Assembly (NCBI RefSeq): GCF_013204855.1
Contig: NZ_JABMKZ010000005.1
Span: 305,204-369,203, forward strand
DNA length: 64,000 nucleotides
Reading direction: 5' to 3'
From: Paenibacillus alba
GTDB taxonomy: Bacteria; Bacillota; Bacilli; Paenibacillales; NBRC-103111
Part shown: positions 36,231 to 44,175 of the stretch, in pieces
Layout of the letters: each line of letters begins with the position of its first letter
Position numbering within the stretch: position 1 is the first letter of the stretch
Program-made: the position numbers and the translations under genes
Notes under the pieces: model-generated
Seen by the model: only the letters and a program-made list of their open reading frames with translations
Told to the model about the DNA's origin: nothing
The model's database searches: none

Positions 36231-38009
36231 CTACTCCACTTTCTTAATTACAGCATAACCGGCTGCAGGAATATTCAACGGATGGATACCGGATCGCAAA
36301 GTTTCCGTTCTGGTGTCCACCGTACTGCCGCAGCAGTCATAGATTTCAATACGGACACTGCCTAAGCTGTCTTTTGTTTCTAAATAAAGTCCTTCTTTCA
36401 TCTTGCTGTTTACTACGATAATTTGTGATACATGAAGGACTTCGTCAAGGGTAACCATTGCGTCATGGTAAGACACAATAATGGTCTTGTCATTGGCTTC
36501 AGCTCGTACTGTAGGATATAACAACTCCGGATTGAGCGGATAAAGCTTTCCATCCAGCAGCACATCCCGATGTTCTCTCCAGAATCCAAGCCAGTGCTGC
36601 AACATTTGATAATGGTCGGATGGAAGGCGATCCAAAAGAACAGATACTTGAGGGACAGAAAACAAAATGTTGAGCATCTGCAGCGCAGCGCTTTCCACAG
36701 GTTCCCCCTCATGCCACATAATCATATCAGCATGAGCGGCCGTATCGCCGCAAATAAGCCGTATGTCGAGCGTGCGCACCCGATTGCTGATAGCCCCGTA
36801 AGGACAATCCGAAGCCCGGAACATATTGCCGTATTTCCTCATAGCCGGGCCAATATAGGATTGGCGGAATTCGATCATGATGTCCGGTTTAATGGCACGC
36901 AATCTGTTGATAGTATCAGTGAGCAGTCTGTCCACGGCGGCCGGAACGGAGGTATAGTCGTGACCATCCTTTGTGAGGGCAGCGGATTCCTCTTGCACAT
37001 AGAAGCTGTCAATGAAATCAAGCTTGAACCCATCCAGATCCCATTCCTTTACCGCGTCTTCATATTTCTCAATGATATAGTCCCTTACATCGGGATACCG
37101 CGGGTCCAGGACTCCGGCTCCAAGCCTTTCATTGAACGTAAGGATTTTGTTTTGGAATCGCTGCCAAACCTGGCTGAACTTGCCGACAAACGGGACGGAA
37201 TACCAAAGTACAAATTTCATGCCTAGACGGTGAACGGCATCAACATGCGCTCGCATATTCGGCACTTTATCGGTATACACTTCCCAATCTCCGCAATACG
37301 CATACCCGCGGTTATTGTCTCCTGTCTGCCATCCATCGTCTACGATAACGGCATCCATGCCCATCGTTTTGGCGATTGCGCATTGTGCTTCGATGTCCGC
37401 AGCCGTTATCTGCTGATGCATGCTGTACCAAGTCGAATACATCGGGTTTCGTGCAGCTTCCGGAACAGGAGCAGGCAGGTATTCCGGCATGCCGCTCCAC
37501 CAGACTTGTACGTTATTCAAGCTTTCGTAATAGGGTAAGTTTCTTGTATCTACCAAGAGCGTACCTTCATAGGTGTCCAGTGGTGCCGTTACTTCCGTGA
37601 ACATTTCAATGGAGCAGTGGAATGTCGCATCTTCCTCACTGATCCCTGCCCGGTAGCGAATCGTGTTCAATGCATCGGAGAATGCGAAGGTCAAACGATT
37701 TTCGCCATTTGTATTGAATAAAGAGACGACAGGGGCAGAGGTAGCTGCATTGGAGCGGAATCCTTGCCCATAATCCACTTTAAAGCTTTTGCTGCGTTCC
37801 GATACAGGGTTCCAGCAAGCGTGAATGTCGTGGACCGGATGGTTCCAGCGAAGGTAGAAGATCGGCGGACGCTCTGCTTGCGGGGCAGTTAATTTCAAAT
37901 GAATGAGATCTACCCCTGGTTCGAGGGTTTTTACATGCAGTGTAGAGGAAAATACATCAGAGTCGCTTGATAAGGTGAACGTATGCGTCTTCGTAGCTAC
38001 TGTTTTCAT
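36231..38009 (-). CDS. GH36 alpha-galactosidase-like enzyme
   Basis: 592 aa, no signal peptide. An N-terminal beta domain (about 1-185) precedes a TIM barrel (about 190-500) with MDAVIVDDGWQTG, KFVLWYSVPF, GFKLDFIDSF (Asp331, expected nucleophile) and FRASDCPYG (Asp401, expected acid/base), then a short beta domain. It is divergent from the GH36 at the window start and shorter. It may act on another alpha-galactoside or be a GH36 subgroup of different specificity. GAAAGGAG precedes the ATG at 38009, so an upstream in-frame ATG is not needed. Its 3' end directly abuts the IS66 relic. Confidence 0.85.
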   Translation of the reverse strand: MKTVATKTHTFTLSSDSDVFSSTLHVKTLEPGVDLIHLKLTAPQAERPPIFYLRWNHPVHDIHACWNPVSERSKSFKVDYGQGFRSNAATSAPVVSLFNTNGENRLTFAFSDALNTIRYRAGISEEDATFHCSIEMFTEVTAPLDTYEGTLLVDTRNLPYYESLNNVQVWWSGMPEYLPAPVPEAARNPMYSTWYSMHQQITAADIEAQCAIAKTMGMDAVIVDDGWQTGDNNRGYAYCGDWEVYTDKVPNMRAHVDAVHRLGMKFVLWYSVPFVGKFSQVWQRFQNKILTFNERLGAGVLDPRYPDVRDYIIEKYEDAVKEWDLDGFKLDFIDSFYVQEESAALTKDGHDYTSVPAAVDRLLTDTINRLRAIKPDIMIEFRQSYIGPAMRKYGNMFRASDCPYGAISNRVRTLDIRLICGDTAAHADMIMWHEGEPVESAALQMLNILFSVPQVSVLLDRLPSDHYQMLQHWLGFWREHRDVLLDGKLYPLNPELLYPTVRAEANDKTIIVSYHDAMVTLDEVLHVSQIIVVNSKMKEGLYLETKDSLGSVRIEIYDCCGSTVDTRTETLRSGIHPLNIPAAGYAVIKKVE

Positions 38010-38132
38010 TAGGGCTCCTTTCAAATACATATCTTTATTTATCATACTTAGAAAATGCACGGTTTGGTATTGAAGAATTTAAGGTAAGGATGGATTCTTT
38101 TACGTTTTCAACTAGACGGCGTCATGATGAAG

Positions 38133-38168
38133 GTAAAATAAAACGAACGATGCACCGCATCGCTCGTT
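38133..38168 (-). terminator. Terminator downstream of the PhyH-like gene
   Basis: On the minus strand AACGAGCGATGC pairs with GCATCGTTCGTT (one mismatch) around GGT, then TTATTTT. Confidence 0.75.
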
Positions 38169-38207
38169 ATAAGGTTTTACGAAGTGTTCGCTCCAAAGAG
38201 TGAACGC

Positions 38208-39071
38208 TTATATGTGCTCCGCTCTGCCCGCAAGCCAATCCTCCAAGGTAGCAACCTTTGCGGGGTTCTTGCGGCTCCGTGCCAGAAACCCTGCGCCATG
38301 GCTGGTCATAGGATCTTGATCGGTGGGCTGATAACGAAGATCTACGCTCCAGCGAACTTCATTGGACAAGTTAGGCGTTGACATGTGAAGGCAGCGATCA
38401 TTGAATAAAATGGCGCTTCCGGCAGTCACTGGCAGTACAACCGTTTCCGTTTTGCCAAGCTGACTTTCTTTGAGTGCTGTGTAGCCAGTTCCCGTATGGG
38501 TCTCCTTATGCCATTTGAGTACACGTTTGCGGTGTGTTTTCGGTTTAATATGAAGGCAACCGTTCACTTCATTCGCATCAACAAGAGGGATCCAGACGGT
38601 AATGACGGGATTGGAATTCGCATCAGGCCAATACGATTTGTCTTGGTGCCACGGTACGGCGCCGGCTGCTACTTTCGGCACTTTGGGCCGCACATTGTAA
38701 ACCGGATTCGAAAATAATTCTCCCCCAATTAAGGATTCGACAGCATCCAAAATTTTCGGATTACTCATGAGTGTGAAATATCCGGGAATTCGGTCACGCC
38801 AGCTTCGGCCATACTTCAGAAAATTCTCAGCTGACAAGTCTTGAAAAAGCTCGGCTAAACGGTATTGAAAAGGGCGATCTTCCAGCGTGTTAGGGATTAG
38901 CCCATCCTGAAACAGTTCATCGGCAATCATCGACACTTTGCGGGTCATCGCTTCGCGTGCAGGAGCCAATTCCTCGTCAGACAATAAATCGGGAATAACG
39001 AGGTAGCCCTCTTCTTCGTAAAACTGAGCTTGCTCTTTAGTTAAACTTCCGCTGTTTATTTTTGCGCTCAT
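38208..39071 (-). CDS. Phytanoyl-CoA dioxygenase (PhyH)-family oxygenase
   Basis: About 287 aa, a non-haem iron(II)/2-oxoglutarate oxygenase. Iron-site motif VPWHQDKSYWPDAN (His-x-Asp) lies near 140-152, and the distal His is in the FNDRCLHMSTPNLS region with a following Arg (SVDLRYQ) for 2-oxoglutarate. A GGAGG 9 nt upstream supports the ATG at 39071. The substrate is unknown; relatives hydroxylate diverse small molecules. It is divergent from the AraC regulator at 39199, a probable local controller. Confidence 0.85.
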   Translation of the reverse strand: MSAKINSGSLTKEQAQFYEEEGYLVIPDLLSDEELAPAREAMTRKVSMIADELFQDGLIPNTLEDRPFQYRLAELFQDLSAENFLKYGRSWRDRIPGYFTLMSNPKILDAVESLIGGELFSNPVYNVRPKVPKVAAGAVPWHQDKSYWPDANSNPVITVWIPLVDANEVNGCLHIKPKTHRKRVLKWHKETHTGTGYTALKESQLGKTETVVLPVTAGSAILFNDRCLHMSTPNLSNEVRWSVDLRYQPTDQDPMTSHGAGFLARSRKNPAKVATLEDWLAGRAEHI

Positions 39072-39198
39072 GTTACTCACCCTCCAAATGTTCTATAATA
39101 TAAATAAATAGTAGCATTTCGTTAGAGGATTGTATTTGCTTGTGAGTTCATGAATTGATCAATTCTTCCGGTAAAATATCTAGAATGCGAGGTTCCCT

Positions 39199-40062
39199 AT
39201 GACTCTTCTATCCGCAGCTAACGCTTTTGTACGAATGGCGCACTTTTATCGGTTTCCTGTAGAAAGGAATAGAGCAGAGTCAGGAAGGATCGGGTATTGC
39301 TATGCCTTCCATTTCGTTGCCGGAGGCAAAGGAACAGTCACAATCGATGGGAACACATATCCAGTCAAGAAGGGAGACTTGATCTATTTCCCGCCTAAAG
39401 TCAAACACTCCTTTTATGCCAATCCCGACAACCCCTTATCGACATACAACGTGTATTGCGACATCTGGAGTGAGAAGTCAATGAGCAGCTTGCATCTCGT
39501 TTGGGATGAATCTGATTTCGATTCTGCGTTATTGACGCTTGTTTTACCATGTGCGGAGCTTGCGTCGCTGCCCGTCGTTACTCCGATTCAGCATCATTCG
39601 TGGCTAGGGCAGCTTTTCATATCAGCAGTGGCGCAGTTCGGGCAAAAAGAGCCTTATACGGATTTAATCGTCAGCAATCTAGTTAAGGCATTCCTTTTAG
39701 CCTTGGTCCAAACCGTTTCTAAAATTCAGCTTACCGATTACCGAATCCAACCGATCATCGAACGAATGGATAAAGAAGCCAATGCGAGTCGAGGCTATGA
39801 CGAATGGATGACCGCATGCGGACTCCGAAAAACCCAATTTCACGAGTTGTTCAAACAAGCAACCGGCATGTCTCCCAAGGCGTATTGGACCAAATCGATC
39901 ATGCGGCACGTGGAGGCAGCACTTTGGGAAAGCGAGCGATCCATTACGGCTATAGCCGAAGATTTCGGCTATTCTTCCGTTCATCATTTCACCAAACAAT
40001 TTACCCAATTTCATGGTGTATCGCCTACTGAGTTTCGCAAGAGGAAGAATTCGTCAAGTTAA
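39199..40062 (+). CDS. AraC-family transcriptional regulator
   Basis: 287 aa. An N-terminal cupin sensor (about 30-130) contains FHFVAGGKGTVTIDGNTYPV and GDLIYFPPKVKHSFYA. A C-terminal AraC helix-turn-helix pair (about 190-285) ends ITAIAEDFGYSSVHHFTKQF and FHGVSPTEFRKRK. It is divergent from the PhyH-like oxygenase (about 127 bp), its likely target. Its last 4 bases overlap the end of the convergent lgt gene, so no terminator separates them. Confidence 0.9.
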   Translation: MTLLSAANAFVRMAHFYRFPVERNRAESGRIGYCYAFHFVAGGKGTVTIDGNTYPVKKGDLIYFPPKVKHSFYANPDNPLSTYNVYCDIWSEKSMSSLHLVWDESDFDSALLTLVLPCAELASLPVVTPIQHHSWLGQLFISAVAQFGQKEPYTDLIVSNLVKAFLLALVQTVSKIQLTDYRIQPIIERMDKEANASRGYDEWMTACGLRKTQFHELFKQATGMSPKAYWTKSIMRHVEAALWESERSITAIAEDFGYSSVHHFTKQFTQFHGVSPTEFRKRKNSSS

Positions 40063-40853
40063 ATGACTTTAGAATCCTTCACCGAAGCCTGCTTATAGTG
40101 CAGATAAAAGCCAGCCACTATACAAATCACAATCATACTGACGGAGGTCCATTGTGCGGTAGTCCAGCCCAGCATATATTTGGGCGTATCGCCTCTGAGC
40201 ATTTCCAGCAGAAATCGTCCGATATTGTATAAAACATTTGTGATTAGAAATAAATAGCCTCTGTTTAATTTTTTCTGTAAAAGCATCATGACAATTGCAA
40301 AAATAATAACATCCATTTGTCCTTCCCAGACTTCGGCAGGGTATAACGGCTGGTCTCCAAATGTATCTCTGGCATTAGTGCCATCTGGGTATAGAATTCC
40401 CCAATTTCCTCCGGTAGGGTCACCAAAGGCATCGCCATTCATCAAATTTGCATCGCGGCCAATGCTTTGTCCCAGAATCAGTCCTGGCGCACATAGATCA
40501 GCAAGCTCCCAGAAAGAGATTTTATGTTTCCTAACATACCAAATGCTAACGAGCACAGCGCCGACAATTCCACCTTGAATGGATAACCCTCCGTGCCAAA
40601 TAGCAATGATTTCACCTGGATTCTTGGAGTAGTAACCCCAATCAAACAGAAAAACTTGCCAAAAACGAGACCCTACAATAGCACCGATAAACATAGGCAC
40701 AGCTAGATTTAATAAATGTTCAGCCAGCTCGTGCTTCTTCTGAAGTTTCGCCAGCGTTATAGTAACGCCAATGCCGAGAATACAAGCTAAGACGAACAGA
40801 ATACTATAAGAACGAATAGGGAACGAACCAATATGTCCTAAAAATTGAAGCAA
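40059..40853 (-). CDS. lgt: Prolipoprotein diacylglyceryl transferase
   Basis: 264-aa polytopic membrane enzyme that transfers diacylglycerol from phosphatidylglycerol to the lipobox Cys of prolipoproteins. Visible are GSRFWQVFLFDWGYY, HGGLSIQGGIVGAVL and the Lgt signature region PGLILGQSIGRDANLMNGD, which departs from the usual GRIGNFINGE at several positions. The TTG start has GGAGAGG upstream. It lies among regulators and not with hprK as in many Bacillota, and it is somewhat divergent, so it may be a second Lgt copy in the genome. Confidence 0.88.
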   Translation of the reverse strand: MLQFLGHIGSFPIRSYSILFVLACILGIGVTITLAKLQKKHELAEHLLNLAVPMFIGAIVGSRFWQVFLFDWGYYSKNPGEIIAIWHGGLSIQGGIVGAVLVSIWYVRKHKISFWELADLCAPGLILGQSIGRDANLMNGDAFGDPTGGNWGILYPDGTNARDTFGDQPLYPAEVWEGQMDVIIFAIVMMLLQKKLNRGYLFLITNVLYNIGRFLLEMLRGDTPKYMLGWTTAQWTSVSMIVICIVAGFYLHYKQASVKDSKVI

Positions 40854-41019
40854 ATGAACCTCTCCTTATAAACCATTATTTTTTTCTTTCTTCATCTTAC
40901 TTTTACTTTCGTTTTTATGGAAGTGATTTGATAGTTGGCATCGCGATAATTTCGCGAAGTCTTTATATGGATCTTATCAAAATGTTAGTTTTCACCTGAT
41001 TGACGATAAAGGAATGATT

Positions 41020-41535
41020 ATGAAGCATTTGAGTGCAAGTGGTTACGGAGATGTGAATGGATCAAATGAAATAGTTCGGCAAACTAGCTTGTATGAGCCC
41101 ATGGATCATCTACTGGACTCGATTCGAATATTGCCCTATATTCGTACTTCGACGAAGATTCCGGAGATGCATAAATGGAGAGTCGTGCTGGATCATAAGC
41201 CCACAAACGAAAATCTGATAATTATCGAACCTGGCGGTTCCGAACTTTTTAGGTTGGTTATCACGAAAATTGATTTCACAAATGAGGCAACTACGGTTAC
41301 TTATCGCATGGAGAATAGTCCCGACATTTTTAGTCAGAACTTGTATATGGAAGATGAAACGGGCAATGAGAGGCTGGGGAAAAGTAAAGTTAAATTCATT
41401 GATTCCACGCATTACGAATTCGAGTCTGTCTACCCTCCGTATGATCCGAAGAAGCAGATAACTTTCGTTTATAGTTATGGCGATGTCAATGTGATTACAT
41501 TTGACGAGTTGGAGATGTCAATTCCAATTCGATGA
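41020..41535 (+). CDS. Hypothetical protein, possible C-terminal fragment of a DUF4179-like protein
   Basis: About 171 aa with no signal peptide or membrane helix. The beta-rich body (MHKWRVVLDHKPTNENLIII onward) and the ending FDELEMSIPI resemble the extracellular C-terminal domain of anti-sigma-like DUF4179/DUF5643 proteins, which normally have an N-terminal helix. The membrane part is absent, so this may be a truncated relic. AAAGGA before the second ATG (41020) gives acceptable spacing. Function unknown. Confidence 0.5.
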   Translation: MKHLSASGYGDVNGSNEIVRQTSLYEPMDHLLDSIRILPYIRTSTKIPEMHKWRVVLDHKPTNENLIIIEPGGSELFRLVITKIDFTNEATTVTYRMENSPDIFSQNLYMEDETGNERLGKSKVKFIDSTHYEFESVYPPYDPKKQITFVYSYGDVNVITFDELEMSIPIR

Positions 41536-41547
41536 GTGAAGGATTGG

Positions 41548-41649
41548 ATGAAAGAGGTCTTTATTAGCTTATTTGACACTCATTTGCCCATTGGGAGCTT
41601 CGCGGCTATCAACCAAATGAGATGGTTTGCGAGCAGGAGGGGCGGTTGA
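41548..41649 (+). pseudogene. Possible UreF-like N-terminal fragment
   Basis: A 33-codon frame reads MKEVFISLFDTHLPIGSFA, then diverges and stops. The LFDTHLPIGSFA core resembles the N-terminus of urease accessory protein UreF (DSxLPIGGFSHSFG). No other urease gene is present. It is short enough to be chance. Confidence 0.25.
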
Positions 41650-41674
41650 CTATTTCTGTATTGTGCTCGAAGGT

Positions 41675-42604
41675 TTACCGACTTGTTTCTTCAGCAATTT
41701 GAGAGTGAATTAGCGCTGAATCTGAACGTGTGACAACGAATTGCTGTACAAGGTCGATATAGGCTCGAGCAGCACGGCTTATATATTTCCCGCGAAGATA
41801 AATAAGAATGACTTTCCTAGTTATCGTGGGATTGACGATGGGGATGGCTTTGAGATTGTCGTCATTTTTCAAATCGCACAACGATTTAGAGAGAATGCTT
41901 ACCCCAACTCCTGATCGTACCAGACTGAAAATAGAATCAATGGTGTTCGTTTCGATGAATGGCTCGAGATGGAACCCGGACGTGCTGCACGTTGCGTCAA
42001 TCAATTGACGGCAGCGATGATTGGTTGGGAACATAATGACAGAGTGTTGGCCGATTTCCTTAAAATCAATCTGATCGAGCTTCGCCAAGTCATGTTCTTT
42101 GGCTGCCAATACATAAAATTGTTCGGTGTAAAGCTGATTTTGTTCGAGACGATCGTCATCCACGGGATGGATGGTGATGGCGAGGTCCAATTCATTTTTT
42201 AGAACTTTATCGATGACATCTTCGGCTGCCGATATCTTAATTTTTACTTTAGGGAACTGTTGATTGAAAGCTGCCAGCTGAGATGAGATCAGATAATTGA
42301 GTTCACCGGGCAAAGAACCTAACGCAAGGGTTCCATGGCTCCCTCCTTGAATCTCGTTAATTTGATCTTTGGCGCTGGACAATGTATGAAAGATGACAAG
42401 CGTATGAGCTTTCATAACGGATCCAGCCGCTGTTAAAGCAATTTTTTTGCCGATCCGGTCAAAAAGTGGTGTGCCTATTTCATCCTCCAACGCTTTGATT
42501 TGGTGGCTCAAAGTAGGCTGGGTAACACCCAGTCGTTCAGCAGCCCGCGTGAAATGCATCTCCTCGCATATAGCCACAAAATATTCTAACTGACGCAATT
42601 CCAC
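41675..42604 (-). CDS. LysR-family transcriptional regulator
   Basis: 309 aa. The N-terminal winged helix MELRQLEYFVAICEEMHFTRAAERLGVTQ carries the canonical LysR helix-turn-helix. The C-terminal periplasmic-binding-protein-like effector domain spans about 90-295, with GTLALGSLPGELNYL. GGAGGGTGATACT precedes the GTG start. It lies directly downstream of, and on the same strand as, the TehA-like gene, and is probably its regulator. The effector is unknown. Confidence 0.92.
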   Translation of the reverse strand: MELRQLEYFVAICEEMHFTRAAERLGVTQPTLSHQIKALEDEIGTPLFDRIGKKIALTAAGSVMKAHTLVIFHTLSSAKDQINEIQGGSHGTLALGSLPGELNYLISSQLAAFNQQFPKVKIKISAAEDVIDKVLKNELDLAITIHPVDDDRLEQNQLYTEQFYVLAAKEHDLAKLDQIDFKEIGQHSVIMFPTNHRCRQLIDATCSTSGFHLEPFIETNTIDSIFSLVRSGVGVSILSKSLCDLKNDDNLKAIPIVNPTITRKVILIYLRGKYISRAARAYIDLVQQFVVTRSDSALIHSQIAEETSR

Positions 42605-42651
42605 AGTATCACCCTCCGAGTATTTAGATTCATTCCTACATAAGAACTAGT

Positions 42652-42685
42652 GAACCCCTGCCACTGAGGTGGAAGGGTTCTTTTT
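42652..42685. terminator. Hairpin between tehA-like and lysR genes
   Basis: GAACCC and CCAC pair with GTGG and GGGTTC. The T run (TTCTTTTT) follows on the plus strand, so as a minus-strand terminator it is imperfect. It could attenuate read-through or end an antisense transcript. Confidence 0.45.
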
Positions 42686-42716
42686 GAAGATATAACCTGC
42701 CTCTATACATGGTCGC

Positions 42717-43748
42717 TCATCTTTGAACGTTCTCCATAGAGGCTTTCCCGCAGCTTTGAGAAAGCGCTGGATGTGGAGCTGGGGGATAGTATCTTTTTTC
42801 TAGCAATAAACGGACTGAATGGACTCCAACGGTTAAAGTCAGCATCAGTGAAATGGACACAAGCACCCATGTCACGGCTTGAAAGAGAGGAGCATGCTGC
42901 TCACGAGCCATCAGAAGAAACCCTTGCGCTAAGGTAGCGAGCCCGAATGTATATGCCCAGTAGCCAGGAGCAAAGTCCTGCTCGCGCAGCCATCTATAAG
43001 AAAGTCCTAACGACAACGTCAAGAAGAAGGCATAGCCAGCTAAACTATAGGTTACCATCGGGGATGAATTGTCACCGCTTAGCACCTGATAGGCAACAAG
43101 GACGATAGCTGCCGGAGCCATATAGATGCCCATGAAGTTGCGTGATTTGGTGGCGAGACCGCCAGTCATGAGCTGCTGCAAAACTACGGAGTCTAGAAAG
43201 AGCCAAGCCATCGTTCCGACGCCGAAAAGCATCCAGCCATACGTTTGATAACCGAGAAGGCCGGCAACAAGGGCATTTACAAGCACGCTAGCCGTATAAG
43301 TTAGGAAGAGGGATGGCGTTATTTGCTCGCTAGTGCGGATCACTGTCCACATGTTGGAGAACCGATACATAGCATATAGGACATTGGAAATGGAAGCAAT
43401 CCAGAAAAGGGTGTGAGACAGCACACTTAAATAGGGAGAGCTTGCCAGAGCTAGCAGCAGAAGTGACTCGGGTACCAATGCGATAAATGAAGCCTGAATC
43501 GGATCGCGCAATTCGTTTATGGCGGCGTTTCGGTGATGGAGCCATTTGTTTATAAAGAGCAGCCCGAACCATAGGAACGATAAAACCGCTAGAAACTCGA
43601 AGATCTCTCCGACAATGCGGGGAATCATCCAAGTGTCGTGTGCGAAGCGAAGCATATTCCCTGTCTCCGCCAAGCCTAGCGTCATGGCGAAGAAGGAGGC
43701 CGGTGCTACCGGGAAAAGGCGGTATTGAGCAGTTTTCTGATTCATCAT
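42717..43748 (-). CDS. TehA/SLAC1-family (TDT) membrane channel
   Basis: 343 aa with about ten hydrophobic helices. PASFFAMTLGLAETGNMLRFA at the N-terminus and FAPGYWAYTFGLATLAQG are the helix signatures of TehA/SLAC1-type anion channels and dicarboxylate or tellurite-resistance proteins. It probably moves small anions across the cytoplasmic membrane. It starts at ATGATG. An inverted repeat about 90 bp upstream and the LysR gene behind it suggest LysR control. It is divergent from the enzyme-complex locus. Confidence 0.82.
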   Translation of the reverse strand: MMNQKTAQYRLFPVAPASFFAMTLGLAETGNMLRFAHDTWMIPRIVGEIFEFLAVLSFLWFGLLFINKWLHHRNAAINELRDPIQASFIALVPESLLLLALASSPYLSVLSHTLFWIASISNVLYAMYRFSNMWTVIRTSEQITPSLFLTYTASVLVNALVAGLLGYQTYGWMLFGVGTMAWLFLDSVVLQQLMTGGLATKSRNFMGIYMAPAAIVLVAYQVLSGDNSSPMVTYSLAGYAFFLTLSLGLSYRWLREQDFAPGYWAYTFGLATLAQGFLLMAREQHAPLFQAVTWVLVSISLMLTLTVGVHSVRLLLEKRYYPPAPHPALSQSCGKASMENVQR

Positions 43749-44175
43749 CCTAATCGAGCGCCTCCTCTTTGAGCATACTGTTGTGGTAGTCCCTATTATG
43801 AAAGAGTCTTAATCATAGGTCAATATCGCAGATTGAATGATATTGATAGATATCATGCATGATTCGATCCCCATTTGCAATGGAGGCAAAATGTTCTGGA
43901 ATGAGAGCTGAGCCAGCCAAAAAGGCAGTCTCGAGCCGGAAAAAGCCTCAAACCCCAGCAAAGCCGAGTTGAGTTATTTTATGATTGGAGCCAACCTGCT
44001 TAAGCAAAATCGCAAGAAAAACAAAAAAGACTAGAAAAGTGTAAAAAACATCTGGATATTACAAATCTATAATTTTTGAAATATGGTAAGTTAAAAGCAC
44101 TTCCAATAGGGCTGAGCTTTATTTGCTGATTCCCTGTTGAGCACACGAATAAATTGGGAAATAGGAGGAACAACG
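43749..44175. other. Divergent intergenic region, tehA-like / enzyme locus
   Basis: About 430 bp without a gene. It holds an inverted repeat near the tehA-like side, A-rich tracts around 44000-44045, and a TATAAT at 44068-44073 upstream of the GH43 gene with no clear -35 box. Confidence 0.4.
43837..43856. promoter_or_regulatory. Inverted repeat, possible LysR site
   Basis: ATGATAT-N6-ATATCAT is a perfect 7-bp inverted repeat about 90 bp upstream of the tehA-like start. It contains T-N11-A spacings that LysR regulators use. Confidence 0.35.

Noticed and set aside
36231..36365. Extension of the last IS66 frame into the GH36 gene
   Set aside because: Transposase similarity ends near 36205; the remaining codons are antisense to the GH36 C-terminus.
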